64,000 nt of DNA from Sycobia sp. Sy_11 (GCA_018907035.1 JACCIC010000035.1:2412001-2476000); one strand, 5' to 3'. Shown: positions 44,857 through 61,418, counted from the stretch's first letter. Notes: generated by a model not told the origin, from the letters alone. A program made the numbers and translations.

Positions 44857-45460
44857 GTAATTAGGGAGAGTAGAGACTGGTAGAGAGAAGCAGGAGAGAA
44901 GGAGTAGCAACTCCGCTACAATCGTGTCAAATTACACGTCAGGATTTCGAGACAGAATTAGCCGCAAGGCGGCAACACCCTGCGAGATTGCTCGTTCAAA
45001 TGCATGTATTTGAAGAAAAGAGAGTGGGGGCAGGTGGGGGTATGAAGTGAGCATGAAGAGTATGGAGAGAAGAGAGAAGTGGAAACTCCGCTCGCTTTAC
45101 ATAAGAAAAGCTTATCAAAAATTATCTGGAGACGGTAGTTCAGATTTGTCCGGTAGACGTCGCTATCTTAGAAATCTCTCGATGGATCTACGTGTAACAG
45201 AGAGAGAAAACAAAAGCCAAATAAAATAAGGGGAAGAAATGAACAAAAGTAGAGGAGAAAAGATTTAACTTTCTTTACCCTCTCTCAACATTCACTGCAT
45301 ATCTCCATTCTATTTTCTTCAAATACACGCATTTGAACGAGCAACCTCACAGGATGTCGCCGACTTGCCGTCAATTTTGTCCCAAAGTTCTGTCGCGTAA
45401 TTTGACACGATTCTAATGATGTTTCCACTCCTTTCTACCTGTTTCACCCTCCATAATTAC
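44857..45460. mobile_element. inverted-repeat element, family A copy 1
   Basis: Arms of about 165 bp (about 44857-45028 and 45297-45460) are inverted copies at roughly 75-80% identity by eye. They share GTAATTA ends, ATCGTGTCAAATTAC, a GGCGACATC-like core, and TTGCTCGTTCAAATG followed by GTATTTGAAGAAAA. The centre repeats part of the arm start (GAGAGAAGTGGAAACTCCGCT). No transposase is encoded. A second copy of the family lies at 57006-57556. MITE-like; the superfamily is unknown. Confidence 0.8.
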
Positions 45461-45663
45461 AACCTTTGCAAATAAGAAGAGGCCGATTCTTACAATCGGA
45501 GTTTCTCGACCTGTACATGAGACTATTGAGATTTTAAAATTATGCAAATGTCCCATATGTCTATATATTGTTAAATGGCCATTTATTTAATGCTATTTTG
45601 GTTTATTATGAATTATTAAAAAAAAATAGTTAAAAAAGAATCTTATTTTGGAAAACTAATATA

Positions 45664-46828
45664 CTACTGTGTACAAATATGAACAAGACTTTATTTATAA
45701 CTTTTGAAATCTTTATTTATTCTTCTAAATCTGATTCATCCCCCTCAAAATAATCACCCCTGGTTGCAATGCAACTATGCCAACGTTTTTTCAATTTTCA
45801 AAACATTTTTTATACTCGTATTCCAGAATGGCCATCAGCTTCTTCTTCGATTCGGCTTTTATTACTTCAATTGAATCAAAACCGTGTCCCCGAAGTGGTG
45901 TTTTGAGTTTGCTGAACAGCCAGAAGTCACAGGGTGCTAAATCAGGCGAGTACGATAGTTGCGGATGATAGTGATTGATTTTTGGCGAAATGTTCACGTA
46001 AAATCAATGTAGTGTGAAGCTGGTACATTATCGTGATGCAAAAATCAAGACTTGTCTTTCCATAAATCAGGCCTTTGGATACTAATAGCTTCAGGCAAAC
46101 AACGCATAACACTCAAATAATATTCCTTGTTAACGGTTTGGCTCGTTGAAAAAATCAAAATGCACTACACCACGATAATCGAAGAAAATAGTAAGCATAA
46201 CCTTGATTTTTGAAGGACTTTGGCGTGATTTTTTCGATGTCCGCTCTACGTTGGCACGATATTCGCTTGATTCATCTGTTGTTTCTGGATCGTAAGCGTA
46301 GAACCAAATTTCCTCTCCAGTTATTATGCAATCCATCTTGTCCTGATAATCTGAAAGCATCGTTTCACAGATCTCCATGCGACGCTGTTTTTGAAAAAAA
46401 TTGAGTGTTTTCGGCACCAATCGAGATTTCACTCTTTTCAGACACAAAATGTTTTTGAAAATGGTGTTGACTAACCCATTTGAAATTTCAACAATATCAG
46501 CAAGCGCTTTAGTAGCCAATCGACGATTTTACAGAAGCAATTCTTTAATTTTGCCGACGCGTAGTCCATCAGTAGATGTTCTTGGTCGTCTTTGATATGG
46601 TTCATCTTCAACACGTTCTCAACCTTCTTTGAACAATTTATAAAAACCGAAGAGACAATTTTTTTGTTCACAAAACACAAGCGTAGCTATAGGACAAATG
46701 AAGATAATTGCGTGAAATTTAGCACAGATAACTCTTATAGTACTACCAACTTAAAAAAAAAATTGGTCTGAATCTATAAGCCCGGTAAGTTTGAATTGAA
46801 AACTCTTACTCATATGTATACACAGTAG
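45664..46828 (-). mobile_element. decayed mariner element
   Basis: Tc1/mariner DNA transposon, transposase on the minus strand. Inverted ends of about 30 bp begin CTACTGTGTA and are flanked by TA on both sides, as expected for a mariner target duplication. Transposase pieces in three frames (about 46680-46471, 46519-46130 and 45997-45791) include a TVNKEYYLSVMR-type stretch, HHDN (second catalytic Asp) and YSPDLAPCDFWLF (third Asp), ending in WKKRWHSCIATRGDYFEG. Stops and frameshifts make it non-functional. About 400 bp separate it from the ATG3 start. Confidence 0.9.
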
Positions 46829-46875
46829 TATATAGATATACTTGAACAAGGTTTACATGAAATACACTGCTTGTG

Positions 46876-46879
46876 TATA

Positions 46880-46912
<33 letters not shown>
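46876..46912. repeat. (TA)n microsatellite
   Basis: TA tract with one TG interruption, between the mariner end and ATG3. Confidence 0.92.
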
Positions 46913-47229
46913 TTGGTGGTGATAGTGGCGCTTTCTGTTGGTTGGATAACACAACTATGAAAAGTTACCCAAAGACTGGATCCAACGATTTGTACAAAAC
47001 TATTCTATAAGCGTCTATCTTCTTTGGTACGACACTACAATGAGACTACTTCATCACTAGTATCGTTAATCTACTATATTCTAAATTAATAATTAATATC
47101 TGTAATGTTCTAATCTATAAGTACATCGATGTACAAGTAAAAAAAATTTTACATTAATTGCGCATGAAATTCTTATTGTAAAACGTAAGATTGATTTATA
47201 AATTGACTCAATTTCAGCATTTATTTATA

Positions 47230-48590
47230 ATGCAAAGTGTGATAAATTCAGTGAAGGGCACTGCTCTCAGTGTTGCTGAATATCTAACTCCCGTTTTAAA
47301 GGTAAAATTTAAATTTATTCGAATCTTTTTATTGTAGTATAGTTTTGTATCTGAATAGTAGTTACTAATTCTTTATTTATTAACGACTTTTTGTAAGAAC
47401 TTTATTTATAAAGAAGCAATGAATTATTTAGGAAAGTAAATTTAGAGAAACTGGAGTATTAACACCAGAAGAGTTCGTAGCTGCTGGAGAGCACCTTGTA
47501 CACCATTGTCCAACTTGGCAATGGGCTGTTGGAGACATCGATAGAGCTAAACCATATCTTCCGAAAGATAAACAATTTTTACTTACACGAAATGTTCCTT
47601 GTTCACGTAGATGTAAACAAGTAAAATAAATGAACTTTGCTTATTTACTATATATTATAATAAATAAAATTATGCTATTAAGAAATAAATATTTATAGAT
47701 AGAATATTGTGATGAACAAGAACAAATTATAGAAGCAGATGACCCTGAAGGTGGATGGGTTGATACTCATCATTATGACATAAATCTTGGAGGCACAGAA
47801 GAAAAAGTTTCTGAAATGACATTAGAAGAAGTTAAACCCATTTCTGTGAATTCAGTTGTAGATGCTACTGCCGATGATGATGATGATGATGAAGAAGCAG
47901 TTGATATGGAAGCTTTTGAAGTTAGTGGTATGCTTGATGAACAAGATAAAGTAAGTCCAAGTTTATATAAATGTTTTTTATTATATAATAATTTATAGTT
48001 AAAACTTCTTTCTAGTACACAACAGATACTTCAAAAAAACAAACCAAAGAAAGTCAAGAATCGCTCCTTGAAGGTGAAATAATCAGAACGCGTACCTATG
48101 ATTTGCATATCACTTATGATAAATATTACCAAACACCCAGATTATGGCTGTTCGGATATGATGAAGTTAGTATCAATAAATATTTTAAATTGAATAAATG
48201 TAAAGATTTAATAAATTGTGTTATTATTATATATTTAGAATCGAAAGCCTTTAACTGTTGAAGAAATGTATGAAGATGTAAGTCAAGATCATGCAAAAAA
48301 AACTGTTACAATGGAAACTCATCCTCACATGCCTGGACCACCTATGGCATCCGTCCATCCTTGCAGGTAAAATTACGATCTATAGTATTTTCAAATTAAT
48401 TTAATGAATTTAATTATTATATTTCAGACATGCTGAAGTAATGAAAAAAATAATAGAGTCTGTAATGGAAGGAGGTAGAGAATTAGGAGTTCATATGTAT
48501 CTTATTATATTTTTAAAGTTTGTGCAATCTGTTATACCAACTATTGAGTACGATTATACTCAAAATGTAACACTAACTAGTTCAAGTTAA
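47230..48590 (+). CDS. Atg3: autophagy protein ATG3 (E2-like enzyme)
   Basis: E2-like conjugating enzyme that transfers ATG8/LC3 to phosphatidylethanolamine at the growing autophagosome membrane, working with ATG7. Six exons: 47230-47301, 47432-47620, 47699-47950, 48016-48165, 48239-48366 and 48428-48590, 954 nt, 317 aa (human 314). The N terminus is an amphipathic helix ([19 protein letters not shown]) used for membrane binding. A flexible acidic loop contains a run of Asp ([10 protein letters not shown]). WLFGYDE follows in the E2 core, and the catalytic Cys is C263 in the [11 protein letters not shown] motif. The C-terminal [10 protein letters not shown] is conserved. AATAAA at 48739 could end the transcript. 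It is convergent with the zinc-finger gene. Confidence 0.97.
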
Positions 48591-50228
48591 ATGTTATGAG
48601 AATTAATGTCTAATTTAAAATAACTTCATATCATGTTGTTAATACATGAATTTTGTAAATGAATTTGTTAATTGTACTCTAGTTTTGTAAAATTTATATT
48701 TATTTACACATTTAGTAAGTAATTTTAGTTAGTACACAAATAAATTATATGTAATTAATATAATTTGTGAAGTAGAAGATTCTGTAAAGTTTTCTTTAGT
48801 AAATAATTGAAATATTGACAAAATTCTGTTGCAAACTTCATAAAAATATTGCATAGAACCTATGAATTATATGGGTAATGGTGATACCATATCTGTGAAA
48901 TTGCCTAAAACTTTATGTACATTATTATTGTATAAGGATTCTTATATTTTAAGCAGTATTTTTAAGCACTTTTTTTAATTTTAATGAATTTAAATGTTTA
49001 TTTTAGTATGAATATTGTGGAAGCAACAATCTCCTTACTATCTATAATTATATTTTATTTATAAAAAATAACAAAATCAATATTTCTATTATTTTATGAT
49101 AAAAGCTTACAATCATTTTCTAATATCTAAACAAATTATTTAACAAATATTGAAAAATAATGCACAACTTAAATTTATTACTTAAACCATCTTAATTTTT
49201 ATACATAAATTAATATAAAAAAATTACTGTGAAAAAACTCCAAAAATTATCTGTGAACAAGTCGAATATTTATATAAAAAATAATTTATTGAAATATAAA
49301 AATATCATTTTAGCAAGATGTAAATATTTTTATTCCAAAATTTAAAATTTTGTATTATTTTTCAACTAATATTTTTTGCATTACAGCTGGCAAAAGATCA
49401 TAAATTTTTACTATAAAATCGTCATAAAGTCAATTTTGTTATTTTTTGAAGAAAAAAAATTACATAACAAGTGGTTGTAATATATTTATAAAATAATATT
49501 ACAATTTGTTTTCTTCATTAAATCCATACCATCACTATTGTGTTCATTGATAATCATGAGATTCATTTAACTTATTTTTATCTAATCTTATTTTCAAGTT
49601 TATTTGTCATAAACTTATTTTTTGCAATTGATTTTGCAAAAATGCACAAAAAGTTAAATAAAAGGTTACACATGTTATAAATTAAATCTAAAGATTATTG
49701 TTTGGTATTAAATAAATTTTAAAATTTATTGTTTTAAAAATATTCAAATAATAATATAACAATGTCAATAATTGTTCTTATTTATGATTTAAAATAATTT
49801 CTTTTCATATATTTTGATAAATGAAATTTTGATACCAATTGTATAAATATTTTATTACTAGAATAGCACATATTCTAAAGTAAGACTAACTAGTATTTCC
49901 AAAATAAATTTTACTGTGAATATATACAAAGTGCAGAATATGTATTTACAATTTTTATACTTATTAAATTAAAAATATGTTCAATTTTTTATGAACCTAT
50001 TTTCGTAGTTCTATGACTTTCAAAAAGAAAAAGGATGAGCTCATATCCAATTTCTTAATTTCACAAAATACAAATCGCACTATAAACATTTTTTTAATGT
50101 AATATATGTTTAGAAACTGATATCAAATCTACATATTTATATGTAACTAATAATAAACTTAGTTAAATAAAATCATTCAGACTTATCACAATCTAAAAAA
50201 CTATAGTACAGTTCTACTATAAATTTAC
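48591..50228. other. intergenic region ATG3 / zinc-finger gene (convergent)
   Basis: About 1.6 kb of very AT-rich sequence between two converging genes. It includes the ATG3 3'UTR (AATAAA at 48739-48744) and presumably the zinc-finger gene 3'UTR. I see no other gene, repeat family or RNA gene. Confidence 0.6.
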
Positions 50229-55034
<4,806 letters not shown>

Positions 55035-55559
55035 AACGGTAACTGCAGAAATGGTCCAAATGGATGACAAATATACTTTTCCAAACAGACGGTGAATCCG
55101 TTTTTATAAGAATACGAAAGATTAGACTGAAATTTGTTCTTAAATATTTTTCACTTAACTAAATCTATATAAAAAAGTTTAAAGGCTTATTAGTATTAAA
55201 AAATTGTGATTTTGTGACATTTATACACATTTTTAAAAATATATTGTCTACTTTCTTACATTTAATACTTTTATAAAAAGGTTATGTTGATTTGTATAGA
55301 TATAGATACATTGGTATCTGGTGCATGTGTATATGTAGATCACTTAGCTGAATCTTTAGAGCACGAACTTACCACACTGTAGAATGGATTATTATAATCG
55401 CGTTCAACCCTTGTTCATCTCGGTTAATAGCTCTAACCTTATACGTTTACAATGTATATTTTATATTTTTAAACATATTAACAATTTATTTAAATGAAAA
55501 TATAATTTGGTACGTTGATTATATATGATAATATATTTTATAAAATGGATTTCATTTAT
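55035..55559. other. intergenic spacer zinc-finger gene / NDUFAF6
   Basis: About 525 bp between two tandem minus-strand genes. It must contain the zinc-finger gene promoter and the NDUFAF6 3'UTR. Nothing else is recognisable. Confidence 0.6.
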
Positions 55560-56652
55560 TTAAATAAATAATTTTTTCCAATATAACTTTAAAGGAAGTA
55601 ATGAATTTTGTTGTTGTAGTTTAGGATCATATATATCAAAATTTGCTTCTTGTAACTTTTCAAGATAATTTTCAATAATCATATAAGATAAAAAAATTAT
55701 GCTGGCTTCCTTTTTAATTTGCTTTTTTAGCGACAAAGCCTAAAAAAAAAGAATTAGTTTTAATATGTAAACTTTTTCTAAACCAAACACTAACCTTCTC
55801 CAAATGTTGATTAGCTCTAGATGCAATATGAAATATTACTTCTTGTAAATTTTTATTAAATTTTTTTTGAATTATAGATTCAGAAGATATTTTATGTTTC
55901 ATGAGCAAGTCTTGAGGTAATACAATTTTTCGGTTTTTTGCATTATGTTGTACAGAGCGTATTAAATTAACTATACCATGTGATTTACCTAAATGACTAG
56001 CAAAATGATCAGTATTTATATCTTTTATTCCTTGTGCTTCCAAAAGTAGATAATAAATCGAAGAAACTGTATTTTCTGCATATTTTTCCATTGATTCCAA
56101 ATCTATAAATGTTGATGTACTTAATTGCTTACTACGAGCTTCTATTAAACGCTTAAAATACTGTTTAGATAGTTTCTTTTTTTGCAATATCTAGAAATAT
56201 ATAATATTTATAGAAAATCTTATTCTTGATTGAAATATTTTTATATGAACTAACTCTGTGCAATTCCTGTGAGGTTGGATTATTTGGAGGATTATTGTTA
56301 TAAATATCATTTAATGTTTCTTCCCAAAATTTTATTCTCATTAATCCAATATTATTATCACGAATTTGATCTTCAATTAAAGCAATTTCACTATTGAAGG
56401 CACGAATTGCAAATGCTGAAGATCTTATATCGCTGGGTAAAAGTAATGTGCATAAAAAATTCTCATAATCATGTTTCCTGAAGGAAAGACGATAGTATAA
56501 TTAAAATTTTTTAATAATGCTTTTTAATTATTTTACCTCACTAAGTCTAAGCAATATTCAGCAGGTGTTTGTTTCGTAGAATTTTTGATTGTTCTTAATT
56601 GGTAATATCTCAACTTCAATGACTTCTTTATCAATACTATACTTGTCGTCAT
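55560..56652 (-). CDS. NDUFAF6: NDUFAF6, mitochondrial complex I assembly factor
   Basis: Squalene/phytoene-synthase-fold protein needed for early assembly of mitochondrial complex I (fly homologue: sicily). Four minus-strand exons: 56652-56537, 56477-56255, 56190-55795 and 55739-55560, 915 nt, 304 aa (human 333). The N terminus is basic and lacks acidic residues for ~28 residues, fitting a mitochondrial presequence. Then come YCLDLVRKHDYENFLCTLLL, SSAFAIRAFNSEIA, MRIKFWEETL, YAENTVSSIYYLLLEA, HLGKSHGIVNLIRS, VLPQDLLMKHKI and a C-terminal LPLKLYWKKLF, all in family order. The synthase DxxxD metal motifs are not intact, as expected for an assembly factor rather than an enzyme. Three CACGTG boxes lie 207-242 bp upstream of the start. 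Confidence 0.95.
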
Positions 56653-56858
56653 AACAAAACAGTGTAGATAATAATTATAAAAATTAACTTCTCTACTATA
56701 CTGTTAAATCGTTTATTGTTGTTAAATCTAGATGATTCAATTTATAGAGTTGTGATTTGTTTTTATATTTTGAATACCTGTAGTAAAAACTAACCTCTGC
56801 CTGTGCCTGTGTGCATGTGTGTTTGTGCATGAGCGTATGTTATGTGTGTGTGCACGCA

Positions 56859-56894
56859 CACGTGATATACACACGTGGTTTGGCATATCACGTG
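56859..56894. promoter_or_regulatory. cluster of three CACGTG E-boxes
   Basis: Palindromic CACGTG at 56859-56864, 56872-56877 and 56889-56894, upstream of the NDUFAF6 start (minus strand). The first and third sit in a perfect 12-bp inverted repeat (CACACGTGATAT). The surrounding GT/CA alternation may make some copies incidental. bHLH binding is inferred from the motif alone. Confidence 0.45.
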
Positions 56895-57005
56895 TGTACA
56901 CATGATGTACACCATAGACATATTAGGTATAGAGTACGGAAGTGTCAGTAAAACACAGATGCTGTTTGGTAGCCGTTTGAAATACCGCGGATCATATCAA
57001 ATATG

Positions 57006-57556
57006 AAGGGTAGAGAGAAGTGGAAATTAAATGGAAATTCCTCTCAAATGGTACTGTCAATTACATGGCAAGAGTTCACGCCATAATTGGCCGCAAGTCG
57101 GCGACACCTTTTGACGCTTATAACTTACTATGATTGCTTGAAAGTTCCTGGTTAAATCCACCCACTATGGACAGAGATCCAAGGGGAGATGTGTAATCCT
57201 TATGGAAAGTGCATAGACTTATATATTAGACCGCGCGCTTTAGGAACAGAGTTGAAGCCTAAACCTAGGGAAAGTAGAGAGAAGGAGTGGTCACTCCTCT
57301 GGCTTTACATGAAAATAGCTTAGGGGAAGAAAGGAAGCAGAAGTAGGAGAACAGATTTAGCTTTCTCCTCTTTCTATGCTCGCTGCTATCGCTACCTGTC
57401 GCTACAAACCTTCACTTTCTTTTCGTGAAATACCTACAGTTGAATGAGCAACCTGGCATGATGTCGCCGCCTTGCGGCCAATTCTGTCCCAAGTTCTGCA
57501 GTGTAATTTGACACGATTTTAGCGGAGTTACCACTTCTTCTCTCTACTTTCCCTAC
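57006..57556. mobile_element. inverted-repeat element, family A copy 2
   Basis: The ends (GGGTAGAGAGAAG... and its inverse) and inner motifs (GGCCGCAAGTCGGCGACACC on the left; GATGTCGCCGCCTTGCGGCC and GTAATTTGACACGATTTTAG on the right) match the element at 44857-45460. The middle shares CTTTACATGAAAATAGCTTA-like sequence. The copy has diverged and carries about 150 bp not found in copy 1. No ORF is present. Confidence 0.75.
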
Positions 57557-57694
57557 CTAAACCAGAGTGAGAGATCAATACAATGAGTCGTATTGTCGAG
57601 CGAAGGAAATTTGTACAGGCTTATACTCTGCCTATATCTGTTTTATACCTTTATACTGAATAGAGTGCCTTATTACTGTGGATCTGCGCTAACT

Positions 57695-57698
<4 letters not shown>

Positions 57699-57749
<51 letters not shown>

Positions 57750-57805
57750 TCTCTCTGTTCTCTCTCTCCGCTCTCCTCTCCTCTCTCTCTCCTCTCTCTC
57801 TGTCT

Positions 57806-57840
<35 letters not shown>
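57699..57840. repeat. (CT)n-rich microsatellite
   Basis: About 140 nt of imperfect CT repeats with short interruptions. The open frames through it are poly-(Ser-Leu) or poly-(Arg-Glu) artefacts. Confidence 0.95.
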
Positions 57841-57841
<1 letters not shown>

Positions 57842-57980
57842 AGTCTATTCGATATTTCGATTTTTTGTTTTCTTTCGTATATACAAAGCATTAGGAAAAT
57901 GCAAAATACAGTTTTCTGAAATGAATTATACATAAAACTTGTTGTTTATTTAAAGCCTCCGAAGAAACTTCCGATATATA

Positions 57981-59456
57981 TACGAGGGTGGTTTGATAAG
58001 TCCGTAAATTCTCGAAAAGTGGCGTGTTATCGTAAATATTTTACTCCTCTAAGAGACTATCACCTCATATAAGTAGATATACACAGTTTCAAGTCAATAC
58101 GTTGGTTAGAAAATTTTTGATAGTCTTTTGAATTTAGTGATTCATTGTTTTTACAAAAGCACAAAAAAAACGAATTTCGAGTGGTTATTAAACATTACTT
58201 TCTGCGTGGAAAGAAAAGCTTAAGAACATATTATATATTATATTTGAGGCCAACGATGGCTCGATCGCTAGAGCGAAGGACTACTAACTTGGTGATCCGA
58301 GTTCATATCCCGGTCTCGGTCGATTGACACAAGCACCGTTGTAATAATTTACATGTGCTTTATTTACAAACACATCGTAGACCTCCGTCGTTGATTAGCA
58401 CCGATATGTCGAAGCAGAAATATAGCGACGTTAAATAACATAAAAAAAAAAAAAAAAAAAAATACTATAAAGACTCTACTCGATCACATAGAATGGTTCA
58501 CAAGTGGTGTACTGAATTTCGTTGTGTTAGAATGAATATAAATGATCCTGAGCGTTCTGGCCACCCAAAAGAAATGACTAATCAAGATATGGCCAATCGA
58601 TTAAAGATACATGAGATTAGTAACACTAGGAATTTCGACTGAACGCGTATTTCATATTTTGCATGCAATTTTGAATATGAGAAAACTATCTGCAAGATGG
58701 GTGCTGCGTTTGCTCACAGTCGACAATAAACGTTTACGCATTGTTGCATCTAAATAATGTTTGGACATGTTTCAAAGTAATCCAACCGAATTTTTGTGCC
58801 GTTATGTTACTGTTAATGAAACATAGATTCATTACTATAGGCCAGAAACGTAACGGCAGTCAAAAATCTGGACTAAACATGGAAAACCTGCTCCGAAAAA
58901 AGCAAAAACCGTTCCATCAGCCGGTAAGGTCATGGCCACAGTTTTTTGGGACTCACGGGGTATAATACTAATCGATTACCTACAGAAGGGAAAAACAATT
59001 ACAGGACAGTATTATGCTTCATTATTGGATAGATTTGAAGCCATACTCAAGGAAAAGCCACCCCATCTGGTGAAGGAAATATTACTCTTCCACCACGACA
59101 ACGCACCAGCTTACACGAGTGTTATAGCAACAGTCAAATTAGTAGAATTATATTACGAATGACTACCTCACCCACCTTATTCTCCAGATTTAACACCGAC
59201 CGATAATTTTCTATTTTCAAACATGAAAACTTGGCTTGGTTGTAAAAGATTTCCATCGAATGAAGAGATTATGACTGCCACAAATGATTATTTTGAGGAA
59301 CTCGACAAAAGTTACTTGTTGAAAGGCTTAAAAAAGATTGAATACCGCTGGAATAAATGCATCGAGTTGGGAGGGGACTATATTGACAAATAAGAAAAAA
59401 TTGTTTAAATAAATTTGTTTTTTGATTTAAAAGACACGGACTTATCAAACCACACA
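57981..59456 (+). mobile_element. decayed mariner element with SINE insertion
   Basis: Mariner-type DNA transposon. The inverted ends share the 17-bp TGGTTTGATAAGTCCGT; the left starts TACGAGGGTGG next to TA, and the right end runs into a (CA)n tract. Coding remnants on + in shifting frames include a helix-turn-helix part (HRMVHKWCTEF-like, about 58490), KVMATVFWDSRGIILIDYL (about 58930), HHDNAPAYTS (about 59095) and HPPYSPDLTPTDNFLF (about 59170), ending near WNKCIELGGDYIDK (about 59390). Frameshifts and stops make it inactive. A tRNA-derived SINE interrupts the 5' coding part. Confidence 0.9.
58246..58462 (+). mobile_element. tRNA-derived SINE inserted in mariner
   Basis: About 217 bp inserted in the N-terminal coding part of the mariner. 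The 5' part looks tRNA-like, with an A-box-like GATGGCTCGATCG near 58255 and a B-box-like GAGTTCATATCCC at 58299-58311. A tRNA-unrelated body follows, then a poly(A) tail of about 21 nt (58442-58462). A clear target duplication was not found by eye. It is not a functional tRNA: the arms do not pair well and the B box is degenerate. Confidence 0.7.
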
Positions 59457-59470
59457 CACACACACACACA
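59449..59470. repeat. (CA)n microsatellite at the mariner 3' end
   Basis: About 11 CA units directly continue the ACCACA of the right mariner inverted repeat. Confidence 0.9.
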
Positions 59471-60269
59471 TTAAGATGTGCTGATTATGGATATCGTATT
59501 AACTTTTTATGAAAATTAAATTTTTATGACAAAAACTGTAAAAATCCCATACAAATAAAGATTATTTAAATGCCTTTCATAAAATATGATATTATTTAAA
59601 ATTTTTTAAATATTCTATACAAAATTGGTCAAAATAAATATTTTTAATTCTATATTCCGTAACTGCAGAAAGATTATTTTGTACGAAAAAGTGACTTAAC
59701 AATATCCTTCTATCTACATATTATATATTATTATTATATTTACATAAGAAATAAATTATTATTTACAATTTATTAATAGTAATAATAATTAATTTTTTAA
59801 AATTTAATAATAATTTATAGTCGTGACTATTGTCTATTTCTTAGTCTGTGATAAAACGATTTTTCCGATAACATTTTAGCATTATATGGAATCATCATAA
59901 AAGCTACTCTAAAACCATAAATTTGATATTTTTCTAGTGAGGAAATAATTGAAAATTGCTAGAAAATGGCTAATGAAATGCAAAACCAAAAATGAATTAT
60001 TATCATATATAAATTAATTATTTATGCGGCATTGTAAATGGCTTTCGATTTAAAGACGTGGTATGTATGTATACAATTTAACAAACAAATAATTATAATG
60101 AATAAAATATCTTTTGAAATATTAAAATTTTTGAAATAATAGAAATTTTTTCATAATGTATTAACAATTTTAGCTATATGTACTTCATCACGTAGTAACT
60201 AAGTTATTTTTTTTTAACCTTTTTGCAACGAATACAAATTAGGAAATTATAAAATTATATCTGCTAACG
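59471..60269. other. AT-rich intergenic sequence
   Basis: No gene, repeat family or RNA gene recognised. Confidence 0.5.
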
Positions 60270-61410
60270 GGTTTTTCTTCCGAGTGGCCAACCCCGGTAA
60301 ATCTGCCGCTATAAAGGCTCCAGGACATCCGCGAAAGAGATTCACGTAAAATACCCAGGTGCTAGACGTTATGCGTCGGGGTCTATACGCCTTTCCGGTA
60401 TGGTTTCGCAGTGTCCTGAGCGTCTGCCCTCGGGTAGCTCAGCCGTACCGTCGTAGACAGGAAAGGGAGTGGGTCGGAAGGGCACTCTTGAGCGAGCCCG
60501 ATTCCTCAAATCCTACTATGCTTAGTTTACTTATTTAAAGACATTTAAACAACCAAAAGACAGCCGTAGACAATCATAAGATAACCAAAGATATTCAAAG
60601 ATAACCAAAAATAAGGAAAGATAACTACCGCTTATTCCCTAGATTTCCTCACGCAGATAACCCTCAGACAACCAGTAGATTCCTCACAGAGATGCCCAAA
60701 AGATAATCAAAAGTTAAGCATAAGATAACCAAAAGATAACCCCTTTTTTGATACCGCGGTGTCTACTATCTGGACCTTATCCATGAAAGTCCAGAAGCTC
60801 TCCGATGAAGCCTGAGCTCTGTGTTTCACTGTAACCTTAATCGGACTACTATAAAATAAGCCTAAAACCTAAGTGCGCCTGAGACACCCGCTAACGATCG
60901 GGGAGATGCGTCCAACCCCGCCGACCGACCAGATCCCCAAAGCTCCGCTGCAGAAAGACCGTCTGGGCAGCATCTTAGATCCCGTCTAACTATCTCGACA
61001 TGTGCGCAAAGCCCCACCGAATTCCCAACTTTAGACGGAACCTGATCATCTGAACAACTATCTTAACAGCTAAATTCTCGCTAGTCCAGCTGTATACCTT
61101 GCTTCAATTCCCGTCAGCCCGACCGATCTCGTACACCCGCCGTCGCCACCAGCCGATGCATGTCTCCGACTGACGGTGCTGCCTAACACCCGGGAGAGGC
61201 TAACCCGGCTGATCGCAGACAACCCCCGAAATCAACGACCCGACACGAGTACCTGACAGATAGCCACGATAGATAATTAGGCACGTGCGCTCTTTACTCG
61301 ACCGGCTCACAAACCATAATCGGCTGGTTGAATAAGGCGGTGGGGAACGTAGCGGCTGCGCGCCGGCATTCACTAACTGGCCGAGAGTGCATGCACGTGT
61401 TTTACAAAAA
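60270..61410. mobile_element. GC-rich island, probable retroelement or other TE fragment
   Basis: About 1.1 kb that is much richer in GC than its AT-rich surroundings, with sharp edges. It includes a direct-repeat stretch of AGATAACCAAA-like units (about 60540-60750) and reaches a run of 12 A at 61406-61417. No intact ORF is seen. The composition break and terminal A run suggest a non-LTR retroelement part, but the A run also fits the end of the adjacent inverted repeat. No protein similarity supports a class. Confidence 0.35.
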
Positions 61411-61418
61411 AAAAAAAT

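Noticed and set aside
58246..58325. Possible functional tRNA gene
   Set aside because: Only the promoter-box-like motifs are tRNA-like; the stems do not pair properly and a SINE body with poly(A) follows.
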